Positions 18,371 to 25,878 are shown, numbered from the stretch's first letter. The stretch: DNA of 27,788 nt from Bacteroidales bacterium (GCA_016285615.1 JAEERB010000014.1:1-27788), one strand, 5' to 3'. Numbers and translations are program-made. The notes: generated by a model not told the origin, from the sequence alone.

Positions 18371-18796
18371 ATGAACCGCTTTCTTCTGTTCTTAATCAGT
18401 CTTTTGGGCTTTTCGACGGCTGCTTGTGACAAGTCTGACAGCCCTGGTCATGGTCATACCAATGAATATGCTGCACCGTATGCCACTTTCAAGATGAAAG
18501 GTAAGGTTGTTGACGAAAACCAGCAGCCAATCAATCATATCGAGATGACGGTAGTTTATGGAGATTATAAGATTTACACCGATTCTGTAGGTCAATATCA
18601 GGCTGAGGTTCACGCGTCTCCTTGGGATTCTCTTACCGTCATTGCTACCGATATTGATGGCGAAGCCAATGGCGGCGAGTTTGAGCCCGCCATGAAGAGA
18701 GTGGGAGTTAATCCTGAAGAGTTGCAAGGTGGCTCTGGCTGGAATCAGGGTAGCGTAACCAAAGAGGTTAACTTTGAATTAAAGCAGAAAGAATAG
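18371..18796 (+). CDS. Putative lipoprotein of the rSAM/lipoprotein system family
   Basis: 141 residues from the ATG at 18371: MNRFLLFLISLLGFSTAAC is a lipoprotein signal with lipid Cys19. The mature part begins with a flexible Ser/His/Gly stretch, then EYAAPYATFKMKGKVVDENQQPI, a small CarboxypepD_reg-like beta domain with TDSVGQY, then DIDGEANGGEFEPA and GGSGWNQGSVTKEVNFELK. The signal (LISLLGFS), the 'EY(G)xPYATFKxKGKVVDE' opening and the 'DIDGExNGGEF' block match, from memory, a Bacteroidales family catalogued as 'putative lipoprotein, rSAM/lipoprotein system', whose members co-occur with a dedicated radical SAM enzyme. No radical SAM gene is visible here. The family's YG is Ala in this copy (EYAAPY). 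Function and any modification are unknown. It is bracketed by two copies of an intergenic repeat. Confidence 0.8.
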   Translation: MNRFLLFLISLLGFSTAACDKSDSPGHGHTNEYAAPYATFKMKGKVVDENQQPINHIEMTVVYGDYKIYTDSVGQYQAEVHASPWDSLTVIATDIDGEANGGEFEPAMKRVGVNPEELQGGSGWNQGSVTKEVNFELKQKE

Positions 18797-18809
18797 TTCG
18801 CGAATCACG

Positions 18810-18858
18810 CGAATCAACGCGGAAAATTTCTGCGCTCATCTGCGTGTTCTGCGGGAGA
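18810..18858 (+). repeat. Dispersed intergenic repeat, copy B
   Basis: 46 of 49 bases match copy A at 18248-18296. It starts 13 bases after the lipoprotein stop and ends 58 bases before the next start codon. Confidence 0.85.
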
Positions 18859-18878
18859 TGACAGTTAGTAATTTTTTG

Positions 18879-18886
18879 TATCTTTG
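18879..18886 (+). promoter_or_regulatory. -7 element upstream of the secreted 158-residue protein gene
   Basis: TATCTTTG, an exact TAnnTTTG match, 30 bases before the ATG at 18917 and just after repeat copy B. Confidence 0.65.
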
Positions 18887-18916
18887 TCATTCCAAATCTA
18901 AACCATTAACTGACCT

Positions 18917-19393
18917 ATGAAAAAATTAATCATCTTTGCAATTTGCTTATTTACAATAACTCTCGCTTTTTCGCAGAATAGCGGTCATATTAAATTTATG
19001 GGCGTGGAAGTCAACGGACAGCAGAGTACAGTTGAACAGCGCCTGACCACAAAGGGCTTTACGCGTACTAAGGATAATATGTACAAAGGCAAATTCTCGG
19101 GCTATGATGTGAAGCTTGATTTGCATAAGTCCGTGAAATCCAAAACTGTTTATGGAATTTCAGTGGTTTTTGGTAAAGAGGTGACTCGCGAACAGTTGCA
19201 AAAGATGGTCAAGTCGCTGAAAGAGAAATATACGCAAGGTACTTTCTTTGAAAGTGTTGAAGACGGTGTGTCAACTGCAGGCGTCCGTCTGCCCGAAGGC
19301 ATTATTGTGATGGATTACGACCATAAAACCCTGTCGTATCTAGATAATGCCAATATGGATAAAGACGTGGATGAATCCAAGGACGATTTGTAA
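18917..19393 (+). CDS. Secreted protein of unknown function
   Basis: 158 residues with a cleavable signal peptide (MKKLIIFAICLFTITLAFSQ, likely cut after the Ser-Gln region). The mature part opens HIKFMGVEVNGQQSTVEQRL, then KGFTRTKDNMYKGKFSGYDVKL, a KTVYGISVVFGKE strand and a helix REQLQKMVKSLKEKY, ending in an acidic tail (DKDVDESKDDL). The opening resembles a group of Bacteroides hypothetical proteins that start 'HLKFMGIPLNG', as I recall them; no function is known to me. The mix of beta strands with one helix suggests a small alpha/beta domain. The following two membrane-protein genes (gaps 69 and 51 bases) may share its transcript. Confidence 0.8.
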   Translation: MKKLIIFAICLFTITLAFSQNSGHIKFMGVEVNGQQSTVEQRLTTKGFTRTKDNMYKGKFSGYDVKLDLHKSVKSKTVYGISVVFGKEVTREQLQKMVKSLKEKYTQGTFFESVEDGVSTAGVRLPEGIIVMDYDHKTLSYLDNANMDKDVDESKDDL

Positions 19394-19462
19394 GTAATGA
19401 CATGGTTTGATATGTCAAATCTTCATATTTTTATGTCTTAACATTTTAATAGTAAATATATT

Positions 19463-19849
19463 ATGAGCGCAAAACGTGGAATTTCAACAACAGCCATCAT
19501 TCTTATCATCGTTGCCGGTATTATGCTTTTTACGTGCCCGAAGGCGGTTCAACATGAAGATGAAATGTCGGAGTTGCTGTCGGCTGTTTGGCACGATAAA
19601 TGTAATGATATGACGAAAGATGCCTCAGGTGCGGCCTCTTGGCTTGGCAATGCGCTGGGTGGCATATTGGGCGAAAGTATGATTCCTGCTATCGTAAAAA
19701 GCAATCTGGAGGTTAAGGATTATTTTCTTGTAAGCTTGGGCTATTGGCATTCGGGTGATGAAAGGAATCTGATAACTATCGGTGCTTTCAACCATGTGTT
19801 CTGCCTTGCCAGCAAGGAACGCATCGCTTCAGAACTCAATATGCAATAG
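19463..19849 (+). CDS. Membrane-anchored small protein, possibly DUF4359-like
   Basis: 128 residues. One N-terminal transmembrane segment (about residues 8-24, ISTTAIILIIVAGIMLFT) without a lipobox cut site, then a soluble domain: EDEMSELLSAVWHDKC, a Gly/Ala-rich helix (ASWLGNALGGILGESM) and a C-terminal beta stretch KDYFLVSLGYW ... LITIGAFNHVFCLAS. The last block resembles what I remember of DUF4359, but this was not verified. Such proteins often sit beside small integral membrane proteins, as here. Function unknown; topology suggests a domain facing the periplasm. Confidence 0.75.
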   Translation: MSAKRGISTTAIILIIVAGIMLFTCPKAVQHEDEMSELLSAVWHDKCNDMTKDASGAASWLGNALGGILGESMIPAIVKSNLEVKDYFLVSLGYWHSGDERNLITIGAFNHVFCLASKERIASELNMQ

Positions 19850-19900
19850 TTTGCCTTCCACAAGCCTTGCTTTGTATTTGTTCACTAAAACTTAATACTC

Positions 19901-20116
19901 ATGTCAGACCTTCGTGATCTTTTTGCTTCCACAAAATTCAAAGCCTTCTTTAAACGCTTGTGCATCCTCACTGCTATTGTGGCAGTAGTAGGACTCATTA
20001 TGCTTTTGATTCATGCTGAAGGAGCTACATGGGTACTGATTTTGGCAGGTGTATCAGCCTTGGTACTGCTATTGCTTTATCTTTTGAAGGCAAATGTAAT
20101 GAACAGGGATAATTAG
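19901..20116 (+). CDS. Small two-helix membrane protein
   Basis: 71 residues: a polar N-terminus (MSDLRDLFASTKFKAFFKR), two hydrophobic segments at about 21-38 and 43-61, and a short charged tail. Consistent composition, the amphipathic start and the position 51 bases after the previous gene support a real gene. No family recognised. Both ends are predicted cytoplasmic by the positive-inside rule. It is the last + strand gene before the convergent nnr gene. Confidence 0.6.
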   Translation: MSDLRDLFASTKFKAFFKRLCILTAIVAVVGLIMLLIHAEGATWVLILAGVSALVLLLLYLLKANVMNRDN

Positions 20117-20123
20117 ATTAATA

Positions 20124-20142
20124 ATTATCAATTGTAAATTAT
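20124..20142. repeat. AT-rich intergenic repeat, copy 2
   Basis: Exact 19-base match to 1161-1179, embedded in a run of TATAAATT-like words between two convergent genes. The stretch 20117-20145 can also fold weakly and may act in transcription ending from either side. Confidence 0.45.
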
Positions 20143-20145
20143 AAA

Positions 20146-21666
20146 TTATAAATTGTTAATCGTCAGTTGTTTGAACGCTTTCCCTAAGTGTTCTGTAATA
20201 TCGCCGGCTGTCAGGCTCTGCTCCGATTGCTGCTGCAGTGCTTCGTCGCCCGCGAGTCCGTGCAGGTACACGCCCAACAGCGCCGTCTCAACGGGAGTGT
20301 AGCCCTGTGCCAATAATGCTAACAGTATGCCCGTAAGTACGTCACCACTGCCAGCCGTCGCCATGCCGGGATTGCCTGTGGTGTTGTAATAGAGCCGCCC
20401 GTCGGGTAGGGCAACAGCAGTGTAGGCTCCCTTGAGCACCACAATGACCGTATAGCGTTTGGCGAACTCGGTCAGCTTGCCGATGAGGTCACCATCGTTC
20501 TCCCAACTGCCCGCCAGCCGCTGGAACTCCTTGCGGTGCGGCGTCAGGATGGAGTAGGGAGGCAGGTAAGCCAGACGTGTCTTGTTGTCGGCCAATATGT
20601 TGAGGGCGTCAGCGTCCAAGATGAGCGGCGATTGCACCTCGTCAATCAGATTCTTGATGAGCGCCACCGTCGGCTGGGCTTTGCCAAGTCCTGGCCCCGC
20701 AGCAATGGCGTTGACAGGCAACTGCTCCCAATCCACCTTCGATACGCATCGCTCGTTGATGTCGGTGTGCAGGATGGCCTCGGGTACGACCGTCGGCAGC
20801 AGGTCGGTGACTCTGGCTACCGAGTGTACCATCACCTTGCCAATGCCGCTCCGTAGTGCAGATTTGGCCCCTAATAGCGCCGCTCCAGGCATATCGTACG
20901 AACCCGCAATCAGCAAGCCGTAGCCGTTCTCGCCCTTATGGGCAAATTTGTGCGGCTTATGTAATATTGAAGACGCTAATGTGTTGTCGATGAGCTGTTT
21001 GCTATATTCGTTATGCTCTAATTTCAATCCGATGTCAATGACGGTCACGGCACCTACACGCTGCTCGTTTTCAGGCCATAGGAACACTTCCTTCATGAAT
21101 TGGAAAGTGTAGGTGCAAGTGGCGCCGACACACGGCAGGTCGTTTGGTGTGGATTGTTCCAGAAATAGTCCCGATGGGCAATCTACAGACACCACGGTCG
21201 CCTGCATGTTGTTGATATTATCCACCAATTCGGCAAAATAACCCGTCAGCGGTCGCGAGAGGCCGATGCCGAAAAGAGCGTCGATGATGATAACATTCTC
21301 TGTACAAGTTGTTTCGCGCCACTGGCTGAAAGGCATAGTCTGCAGGTCGGCACGTTGTGGCAGCCGTTGCAGGTTGGTCTCAAACTCGGGCGTGGTCTTC
21401 ATCTGTTCGTGGCAGAGCACCACCGTAACGGGATAATTCCGTTGCGACAATTGGCGGGCGATGACCAAGCCGTCGCCGCCGTTGTTGCCAGGGCCGCAGA
21501 AGACCAGCACCTTGTCATAGCGGCTCAAGTCGAACTGGGCGCACAGCGTTTCGGTGAAACGACTGCCAGCGCGCTCCATCAGGTCGATAGAGGCGATGGG
21601 CTCGCTTTGCATAGTGTATTGCTCACTTTGGCGTATGGTGCTGATATCGGGTAATATGGGTGTCAT
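20146..21666 (-). CDS. nnr: Bifunctional NAD(P)H-hydrate epimerase / ADP-dependent NAD(P)H-hydrate dehydratase
   Basis: 506 residues from the ATG at 21666 (MTPILPDISTIRQSEQYT). A longer reading from 21714 would begin inside the upstream terminator stem, so it was rejected. Repairs NADHX and NADPHX damage products. The N-terminal YjeF_N epimerase domain carries SIDLMERAG, FCGPGNNGGDGLVIARQL and VVSVDCPSGL. The C-terminal ribokinase-like dehydratase carries HKGENGYGLLIAGS, AAGPGLG, LILDADALNIL, TPHRKEFQRL, KGAYTAVALPDG and the catalytic-Asp motif GNPGMATAGSGDVLTG. Both halves look intact. It is last in the minus-strand group but separated from the DUF4293 gene by a terminator, so it may have its own start of transcription or rely on read-through. 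Its 3' end converges on the small membrane gene. Confidence 0.95.
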   Translation of the reverse strand: MTPILPDISTIRQSEQYTMQSEPIASIDLMERAGSRFTETLCAQFDLSRYDKVLVFCGPGNNGGDGLVIARQLSQRNYPVTVVLCHEQMKTTPEFETNLQRLPQRADLQTMPFSQWRETTCTENVIIIDALFGIGLSRPLTGYFAELVDNINNMQATVVSVDCPSGLFLEQSTPNDLPCVGATCTYTFQFMKEVFLWPENEQRVGAVTVIDIGLKLEHNEYSKQLIDNTLASSILHKPHKFAHKGENGYGLLIAGSYDMPGAALLGAKSALRSGIGKVMVHSVARVTDLLPTVVPEAILHTDINERCVSKVDWEQLPVNAIAAGPGLGKAQPTVALIKNLIDEVQSPLILDADALNILADNKTRLAYLPPYSILTPHRKEFQRLAGSWENDGDLIGKLTEFAKRYTVIVVLKGAYTAVALPDGRLYYNTTGNPGMATAGSGDVLTGILLALLAQGYTPVETALLGVYLHGLAGDEALQQQSEQSLTAGDITEHLGKAFKQLTINNL

Positions 21667-21686
21667 AAGTTGCTCGGTTGGTTGAT

Positions 21687-21711
21687 AAAAAAAGGGGACC
21701 GCAGCCCCCTT
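21687..21711 (-). terminator. Terminator between the DUF4293 gene and nnr
   Basis: On the minus strand AAGGGG pairs with CCCCTT across an 8-base loop, followed by TTTTTTT. It lies just past the DUF4293 stop. Confidence 0.8.
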
Positions 21712-21726
21712 CATTCTTTCGATAGG

Positions 21727-22203
21727 CTATCGCAATCTTTCCGTCGAACGAATCAGCTCTTCGTCTTTGCGGATGGCGCGGTTGCTCAAGTAAAGCAGAA
21801 TGGCGGGCACCAGCGATAGTAGAATCCAGTAGTTGAAGTGCAAATCATCGGGCGATGCCATGATTTCCTTCTTGATTAACACCACATTAGGATATACGTA
21901 CAGCATGAGTATCAAGGCAATAAGATAGATAATCATATTGACTGAATTGAACGTGCGTTGTTTGTTTCTCTTCTTGTACATGAAAATGGTGATAATCGAG
22001 AGCAATGCCGAGCAAATCAGCGCGGCGGCAATGTAATAGGTAGCCAGTATGTTGCCGCCGTTGGGACAAGCCTCCTTGACGGTGAAGCAGTTGTAGGTGT
22101 ACATAAACTCATCGGTGTAGATGGTGCCGATGGTGAGGAATAACACTACGATACTGATAATGGCTGCTAAAAGCAGGTAGAGCGATTGAATTCTTTGAAT
22201 CAT
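21727..22203 (-). CDS. DUF4293 family integral membrane protein
   Basis: 158 residues with four hydrophobic segments. The opening MIQRIQSLYLLLAAI is the hallmark of DUF4293, a Bacteroidota-specific membrane family of unknown role. The loop after the first helix contains YTYNCFTVKEACPNGGN with two Cys; the cytoplasmic loop MYKKRNKQRTFN is positively charged; the tail ends RKDEELIRSTERLR. It starts 9 bases after the upstream lipoprotein gene ends, indicating cotranscription, and is followed by a terminator. Confidence 0.88.
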   Translation of the reverse strand: MIQRIQSLYLLLAAIISIVVLFLTIGTIYTDEFMYTYNCFTVKEACPNGGNILATYYIAAALICSALLSIITIFMYKKRNKQRTFNSVNMIIYLIALILMLYVYPNVVLIKKEIMASPDDLHFNYWILLSLVPAILLYLSNRAIRKDEELIRSTERLR

Positions 22204-22212
22204 AACTATCTA

Positions 22213-22800
22213 TTATTGAAAGGTTTTATTAAGGTTGATGTAAGTAAGTTTGGTGGAACCGCCAGTCACGGCGTTGGTAATCCAGGGGCGGATTTTTAAG
22301 CCTACGTTCGAGGCGTTGCCTTCACCATAATTGCTGATGTTCTTGGCCAGGTCAACCATGTCTTCCAAGGTGCCTTTCGAGAACAGGTTCTTGGCATCCA
22401 CTTTCAGCGTAAGAGGAATAGTTTTGCTGCTGTTGGCGGGAATGGAAATGGCTTTGTTGTGCTCGCCCGAAGCGATGTCGTTGCCGTTGAGTTGCAGGAT
22501 GTAGTCAAAACCGCTGAGGGCGGCTGCCAAAGCGGTGTTGTTCTGGGCTGCAATGTTGGTGGTGAACTGGATGTTGTAGTCCTTGTTGATGATGGCCTTG
22601 GCCAGTTTGGCGGCGTCGGCTACCGACAAGTCGCTCACTTTCTTAATTTTAGAGAGGTTGACATTACCCCAGATGATGTTGGTGATGTTGTCGAGTTTGT
22701 ACTTGCAGTTGGCCATGTTGAGAGCCTCCTGAAGGGTGGCGCAACTGGCTAGCGTTACAACCAGCACGACAAAGAGAATGTGTTTGAAATACTTTTTCAT
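22213..22800 (-). CDS. LEA14-type (late embryogenesis abundant-like) lipoprotein
   Basis: 195 residues from the ATG at 22800 (MKKYFKHILFVVLVVTLASC, lipid Cys20); six upstream in-frame residues are unlikely to be translated. After the lipobox come a helical stretch (QEALNMANCKYKL) and a beta-sandwich-like domain with FTTNIAAQNNTALAAAL, FDYILQLNGNDIASGE and SIPANSSKTIPLTLKVD. That succession is typical of the LEA14/WHy fold seen in bacterial lipoproteins. Role unknown, presumably periplasmic. The gap to the upstream DPP III gene is 36 bases and to the downstream DUF4293 gene 9 bases, so the three are probably one operon. Confidence 0.8.
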   Translation of the reverse strand: MKKYFKHILFVVLVVTLASCATLQEALNMANCKYKLDNITNIIWGNVNLSKIKKVSDLSVADAAKLAKAIINKDYNIQFTTNIAAQNNTALAAALSGFDYILQLNGNDIASGEHNKAISIPANSSKTIPLTLKVDAKNLFSKGTLEDMVDLAKNISNYGEGNASNVGLKIRPWITNAVTGGSTKLTYINLNKTFQ

Positions 22801-22836
22801 AATATTGATATTTAACAAGTTAATGATTGTTTGGGT

Positions 22837-24888
22837 TTATTTGATAAAATGAAATTGCTTGTCGTAATTGAGCATCTGCTGTACATAGTTGGTGGGGTAG
22901 CGCAGCGAGATATCTTTGATTTTGTCGCCGTCTTTGGTGACCACAAATTCGGGGTTGACAAAACCGCCGTAGGGGGCGATGTTGAGGGCCTCGTAGCGCC
23001 GTTTCACCTCTTTGTGCAAAACGGGGTCGATGCGTACGCCGTAGGTCTCTACAATGTCTTTGGCCGCTTCATAGTCGCCCGTGGATTTGATCTTTTGGAT
23101 TTCGCCTAAAAGCTTGCCGAAGAGTTTGCGCAACTTATCGTAATCGTTGATTTTGATGTAGGTCTTGCCATCTCTGGTTACCTTCTCAATGACATTGTCG
23201 TCTTCGCCTTTTTCGTAGCACCAGCGGGCGATGAGGGCGCGGTTGCGCATGTGGGCCTCCGTTATCTGGTCGCCCAGGTTGATGCGGTTAAGTTGCAGCA
23301 TCAGTCCGTTGAGGATGTACTTGTAGTAGCAGGCTTTGTATGCCTCTGCATTGGGTAGCAACCCCAGTTCCACTATCTTCGGGTCGGCGATGTAGTAGAG
23401 CGAGAAGAGGTCGGCACGGGCCTCCTCGATGGTTGAGTGGTAGTTCTTGAGCAAACTGTCGCTCACGCCGTGCAGCATCTGCCCGGAGCCGTGACCTAAA
23501 CATTCGTGCAGGTCAACTTGCAGATTATCGGATATATAGCCGTATTTTTCAAGCAGATCCAAGTCCTCTTTCGAGTCGTAGAACTCCTGCGAGCTGCCGT
23601 TCTTGAGTCGCGCTTGGGCGTAGGCGTACATCAGGTTCTCCATCGTCACCGACTTGGAACCGTGTTCTTTGCGTATCCAGTTGGCGTTGGGCAGGTTGAT
23701 GCCGATGGGCGTGGCAGGGTAGCAGTCGCCGCCCAGGTGCGCCACGGTGATGACTTTGGCTTCGACGCCTTTCACCACTTTCTTCTTATAGAGCGCATCC
23801 ACAGGTGAGTGGTCCTCAAACCACTGCGCATTCTGGCTGATGATTTCCGCGCGTTTGCTGTTCTTCAGGTCTTTGTAATCCACCACGGCTTCCCAAGTGG
23901 CCTTGCGCCCCATTGGGTCGGTATAGACTTCGATAAAGCCGTTCACGTAGTCCACGAGCGACTTGGTGTCCTGCACCCAAAGAATATTGTAGTCGTCCCA
24001 CGTCTGGAGGTTGCCGCTTTTGTAATAGTCTATCAGTTTGAGAATGTGCTCCTTCTGCGCGTCATTCTCGGCCACCGAGGCGGCTTTGTCGAGCCAATAG
24101 ACGATTTGGGAGATAGCCTCGCTGTACAGTCCGCCGATGCGGTAAACCTGCTCAACCAGTTCGCCGTTCTCGTTTTTGCACAGCTTAGAGTTCAGTCCGT
24201 GCGACAGCGGGCGTTGCGGGTCGTTGCCGTCGGCCATTGCCAGACGCGAGTAGAACCCTTCGGCCTCTTTCTGTGTCACACCTTCGTAAAAGTTGACTGC
24301 CGAGTTGGTAACCAAATCTTTGCCAGTATCTTGGAAGGTTCGCTTGGCAGCCACTTTAGGGTTGAAGATGATGTCGGTGATGGTGGCGGCAAATTGTTTG
24401 TAGTTTTCGCCGTCTATGTAAGGGAAATTGGCCGTGTCGGATTGTGCCAGCAGTGTATTGAAGTACTCTTTCGAGATGTCGGGGAAGAACTTGTCGTTGG
24501 CGTAATGGTGGTGCATGCCGTTCGAGAACCAGAAGTGCTTGGCATATTCCATAAAGTGCTGCCACTCTTCGCTTTGGCGGTCGCCGCTGTAGGTGCCAAC
24601 AATATTGTCGATGGTGCCACGCACGCGCAGATTGTAGCGGCAGTTCTGGTCGTAGATGATGTCACGCCCGCAAAGAGCAGCCTGGCTGAGGTAATAGACT
24701 AGTTCTTTCTGCTTGAGCGACAGCTGGTCCCAATCGTCCACGCGGTAGCGCATAATCTCGATGTCGGCAAACCTGTCGATGACAAACTCGAAGGTGTCCT
24801 CGGTGCCCGTCGCCGGCCCGTTTTCTTTTCTGTTGCAGGAAACCACACTGACTAACAGAATCATAATAGCAATTTTGAGATAGTTCAT
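22837..24888 (-). CDS. Dipeptidyl-peptidase III (M49 family), lipoprotein form
   Basis: 683 residues from the ATG at 24888 (MNYLKIAIMILLVSVVSC, lipid Cys18). Zinc exopeptidase that removes dipeptides from the N-termini of short peptides. The metal site HECLGH (His461, Glu462, His466) is the M49 HExxxH-type hexapeptide, continuing GSGQM. The third ligand is likely one of the Glu residues in IEEARADLFSLYY (488-489). Human DPP III has HELLGH; the Cys variant HECLGH is the form reported for Bacteroides thetaiotaomicron DPP III, a protein of similar length. The lipoprotein signal places it in the envelope, where it could take part in peptide use. It is first in a minus-strand operon with a LEA-like lipoprotein and a DUF4293 gene. 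Confidence 0.93.
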   Translation of the reverse strand: MNYLKIAIMILLVSVVSCNRKENGPATGTEDTFEFVIDRFADIEIMRYRVDDWDQLSLKQKELVYYLSQAALCGRDIIYDQNCRYNLRVRGTIDNIVGTYSGDRQSEEWQHFMEYAKHFWFSNGMHHHYANDKFFPDISKEYFNTLLAQSDTANFPYIDGENYKQFAATITDIIFNPKVAAKRTFQDTGKDLVTNSAVNFYEGVTQKEAEGFYSRLAMADGNDPQRPLSHGLNSKLCKNENGELVEQVYRIGGLYSEAISQIVYWLDKAASVAENDAQKEHILKLIDYYKSGNLQTWDDYNILWVQDTKSLVDYVNGFIEVYTDPMGRKATWEAVVDYKDLKNSKRAEIISQNAQWFEDHSPVDALYKKKVVKGVEAKVITVAHLGGDCYPATPIGINLPNANWIRKEHGSKSVTMENLMYAYAQARLKNGSSQEFYDSKEDLDLLEKYGYISDNLQVDLHECLGHGSGQMLHGVSDSLLKNYHSTIEEARADLFSLYYIADPKIVELGLLPNAEAYKACYYKYILNGLMLQLNRINLGDQITEAHMRNRALIARWCYEKGEDDNVIEKVTRDGKTYIKINDYDKLRKLFGKLLGEIQKIKSTGDYEAAKDIVETYGVRIDPVLHKEVKRRYEALNIAPYGGFVNPEFVVTKDGDKIKDISLRYPTNYVQQMLNYDKQFHFIK

Positions 24889-24909
24889 TATGATGATGAT
24901 ATCAAAAGG

Positions 24910-24917
24910 CAAATATA
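24910..24917 (-). promoter_or_regulatory. -7 element upstream of the DPP III gene
   Basis: Minus strand TATATTTG (plus strand CAAATATA), 21 bases from the ATG at 24888. No well-spaced -33 element seen. The rest of 24918-25042 is AT-rich with TTAGTTGATAGTTATTGG-like words and no gene. Confidence 0.55.
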
Positions 24918-25042
24918 CAAAAAATAGACATTAGACTTTAGTTGTTGGTTTTTAGTTGATAGTTATTGGTAAAGAGATCCCGCAAGTAGAGTCTATAATT
25001 GTATCTTTTTTAAGAAAAATGTGTTAGTAATAAAATAAATTG

Positions 25043-25050
25043 TATTTTTG
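25043..25050 (+). promoter_or_regulatory. -7 element upstream of the small lipoprotein gene
   Basis: TATTTTTG fits TAnnTTTG, 66 bases before the ATG at 25117, in a very AT-rich leader. Confidence 0.55.
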
Positions 25051-25116
25051 AATTTTCAAAGTGTTGTTTGAAAAAAGAGTTTCAAACAAATAATTAAATC
25101 TTCAATATATCGTAAC

Positions 25117-25494
25117 ATGAAAAAGATTTTGTTAATTATTGCTTCTGTACTTTTGGTTGCAGTAATGTCCTGCAGCAAAAACGAAACTTCTGTGGCTGGC
25201 ACAACTTGGGTGGGAGATTGGTCTAATCGTCCTTGTACACTTGTGTTTAATGCTGATAAGACTTTTTCGATTAATGGTACGGATCCAAGTATTGGAATAG
25301 GTGATCAGGCGACTTATTCTTTCACTGGTCAATATGCTGCTACCGATGATAATACTTATAAGCTCGTCGGCAATTATTCTTTTTCGGGAATCAATCATTA
25401 TGAGAAAGCTTTGACAGCCACTGCATATATCGATGGAGATGTGTTGACATTAAAAGCTGATGGTTTTAATGATGGAACTTTGATTAAGCAGTAA
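25117..25494 (+). CDS. Small lipoprotein, possibly lipocalin-like
   Basis: 125 residues; MKKILLIIASVLLVAVMSC is a lipoprotein signal (lipid Cys19). The mature domain starts VAGTTWVGDW, followed by alternating strands CTLVFNADKTFSING, TYSFTGQY, TYKLVGNYSF, ALTATAYIDGDVLTLKADG. The pattern 'GTTWxG ... LxFNADKTF ... LTLKADG' is common to many short Bacteroidota lipoproteins with a lipocalin-like beta barrel. Function unknown. Codon use is more AT-rich than in the neighbouring minus-strand operon, and the gene borders a repetitive non-coding element, both fitting an accessory gene. Confidence 0.8.
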   Translation: MKKILLIIASVLLVAVMSCSKNETSVAGTTWVGDWSNRPCTLVFNADKTFSINGTDPSIGIGDQATYSFTGQYAATDDNTYKLVGNYSFSGINHYEKALTATAYIDGDVLTLKADGFNDGTLIKQ

Positions 25495-25795
25495 GGCGAG
25501 CGCGCTCACTCTATAGATCGTGCCGAAGGTACGCCACTATGAACAAATATCCAAAGTGGCGTGTCTTCGACACGCAGATTTCCGAGAGCCTATTGCCACC
25601 CCACACTGCACTCACTTCGTTCGCTTGTGCGAGGTTAATAGAATAGCGTGCTTTCAGCACGACAGTACTCAAAATTGGGAAACTATATGCAATAGGGTCT
25701 TTGACTCGGGAAGCAGTAGAAATAATCCAAATCCTTTTCCCAAAACTGCAATATTTGCCCCGAAAAGTGGCGGTATGTCACTTTGTTGATAATTT
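25495..25795. repeat. Non-coding multi-hairpin (REP/BIME-like) element
   Basis: About 300 bases without a credible gene. Several inverted repeats follow each other: GAGCGCGCTC (25498-25507); ACGCCACT/AGTGGCGT (25531-25538 and 25555-25562); GCGTGTC-TTC-GACACGC (25559-25575); CGTGCT-TTC-AGCACG (25647-25661). The two TTC-loop hairpins share a design. This looks like a composite of REP-type palindromes rather than a coding remnant; an 89-codon open frame across it has no recognisable protein signal. Confidence 0.55.
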
Positions 25796-25840
25796 CTTAT
25801 ACGTAGTGACTTATACCATAAGTGATTAGTGTTAATTTTG
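25796..25840 (+). promoter_or_regulatory. Possible operator and upstream promoter of the hicAB pair
   Basis: Two direct CTTATAC copies (25796-25802, 25810-25816), the second within the inverted repeat ACTTAT-ACC-ATAAGT (25809-25823), lie just before a TAnnTTTG match (TAATTTTG, 25833-25840). HicB antitoxins with DNA-binding domains repress their own operon through such repeats; binding here is inference. Confidence 0.4.
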
Positions 25841-25870
25841 CACAATTGTATTATTTGTTAGTTTTTTTTC

Positions 25871-25878
25871 TATCTTTG
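25871..25878 (+). promoter_or_regulatory. -7 element directly upstream of hicA
   Basis: TATCTTTG, exact TAnnTTTG match, 21 bases before the hicA ATG at 25900. With the match at 25833-25840 it gives two candidate start points. Confidence 0.65.

Noticed and set aside
21667..21714. Upstream ATG adding 16 residues to nnr
   Set aside because: This start lies within a terminator hairpin with its T run; the family N-terminus fits the ATG at 21666.
23809..24702. 297-codon plus-strand open frame opposite the DPP III gene
   Set aside because: Antisense shadow of a conserved M49 gene; its protein has no recognisable motif.
25520..25789. 89-codon open frame after the small lipoprotein gene
   Set aside because: Covers a cluster of palindromes; unusual composition with no domain, signal peptide or plausible start context.
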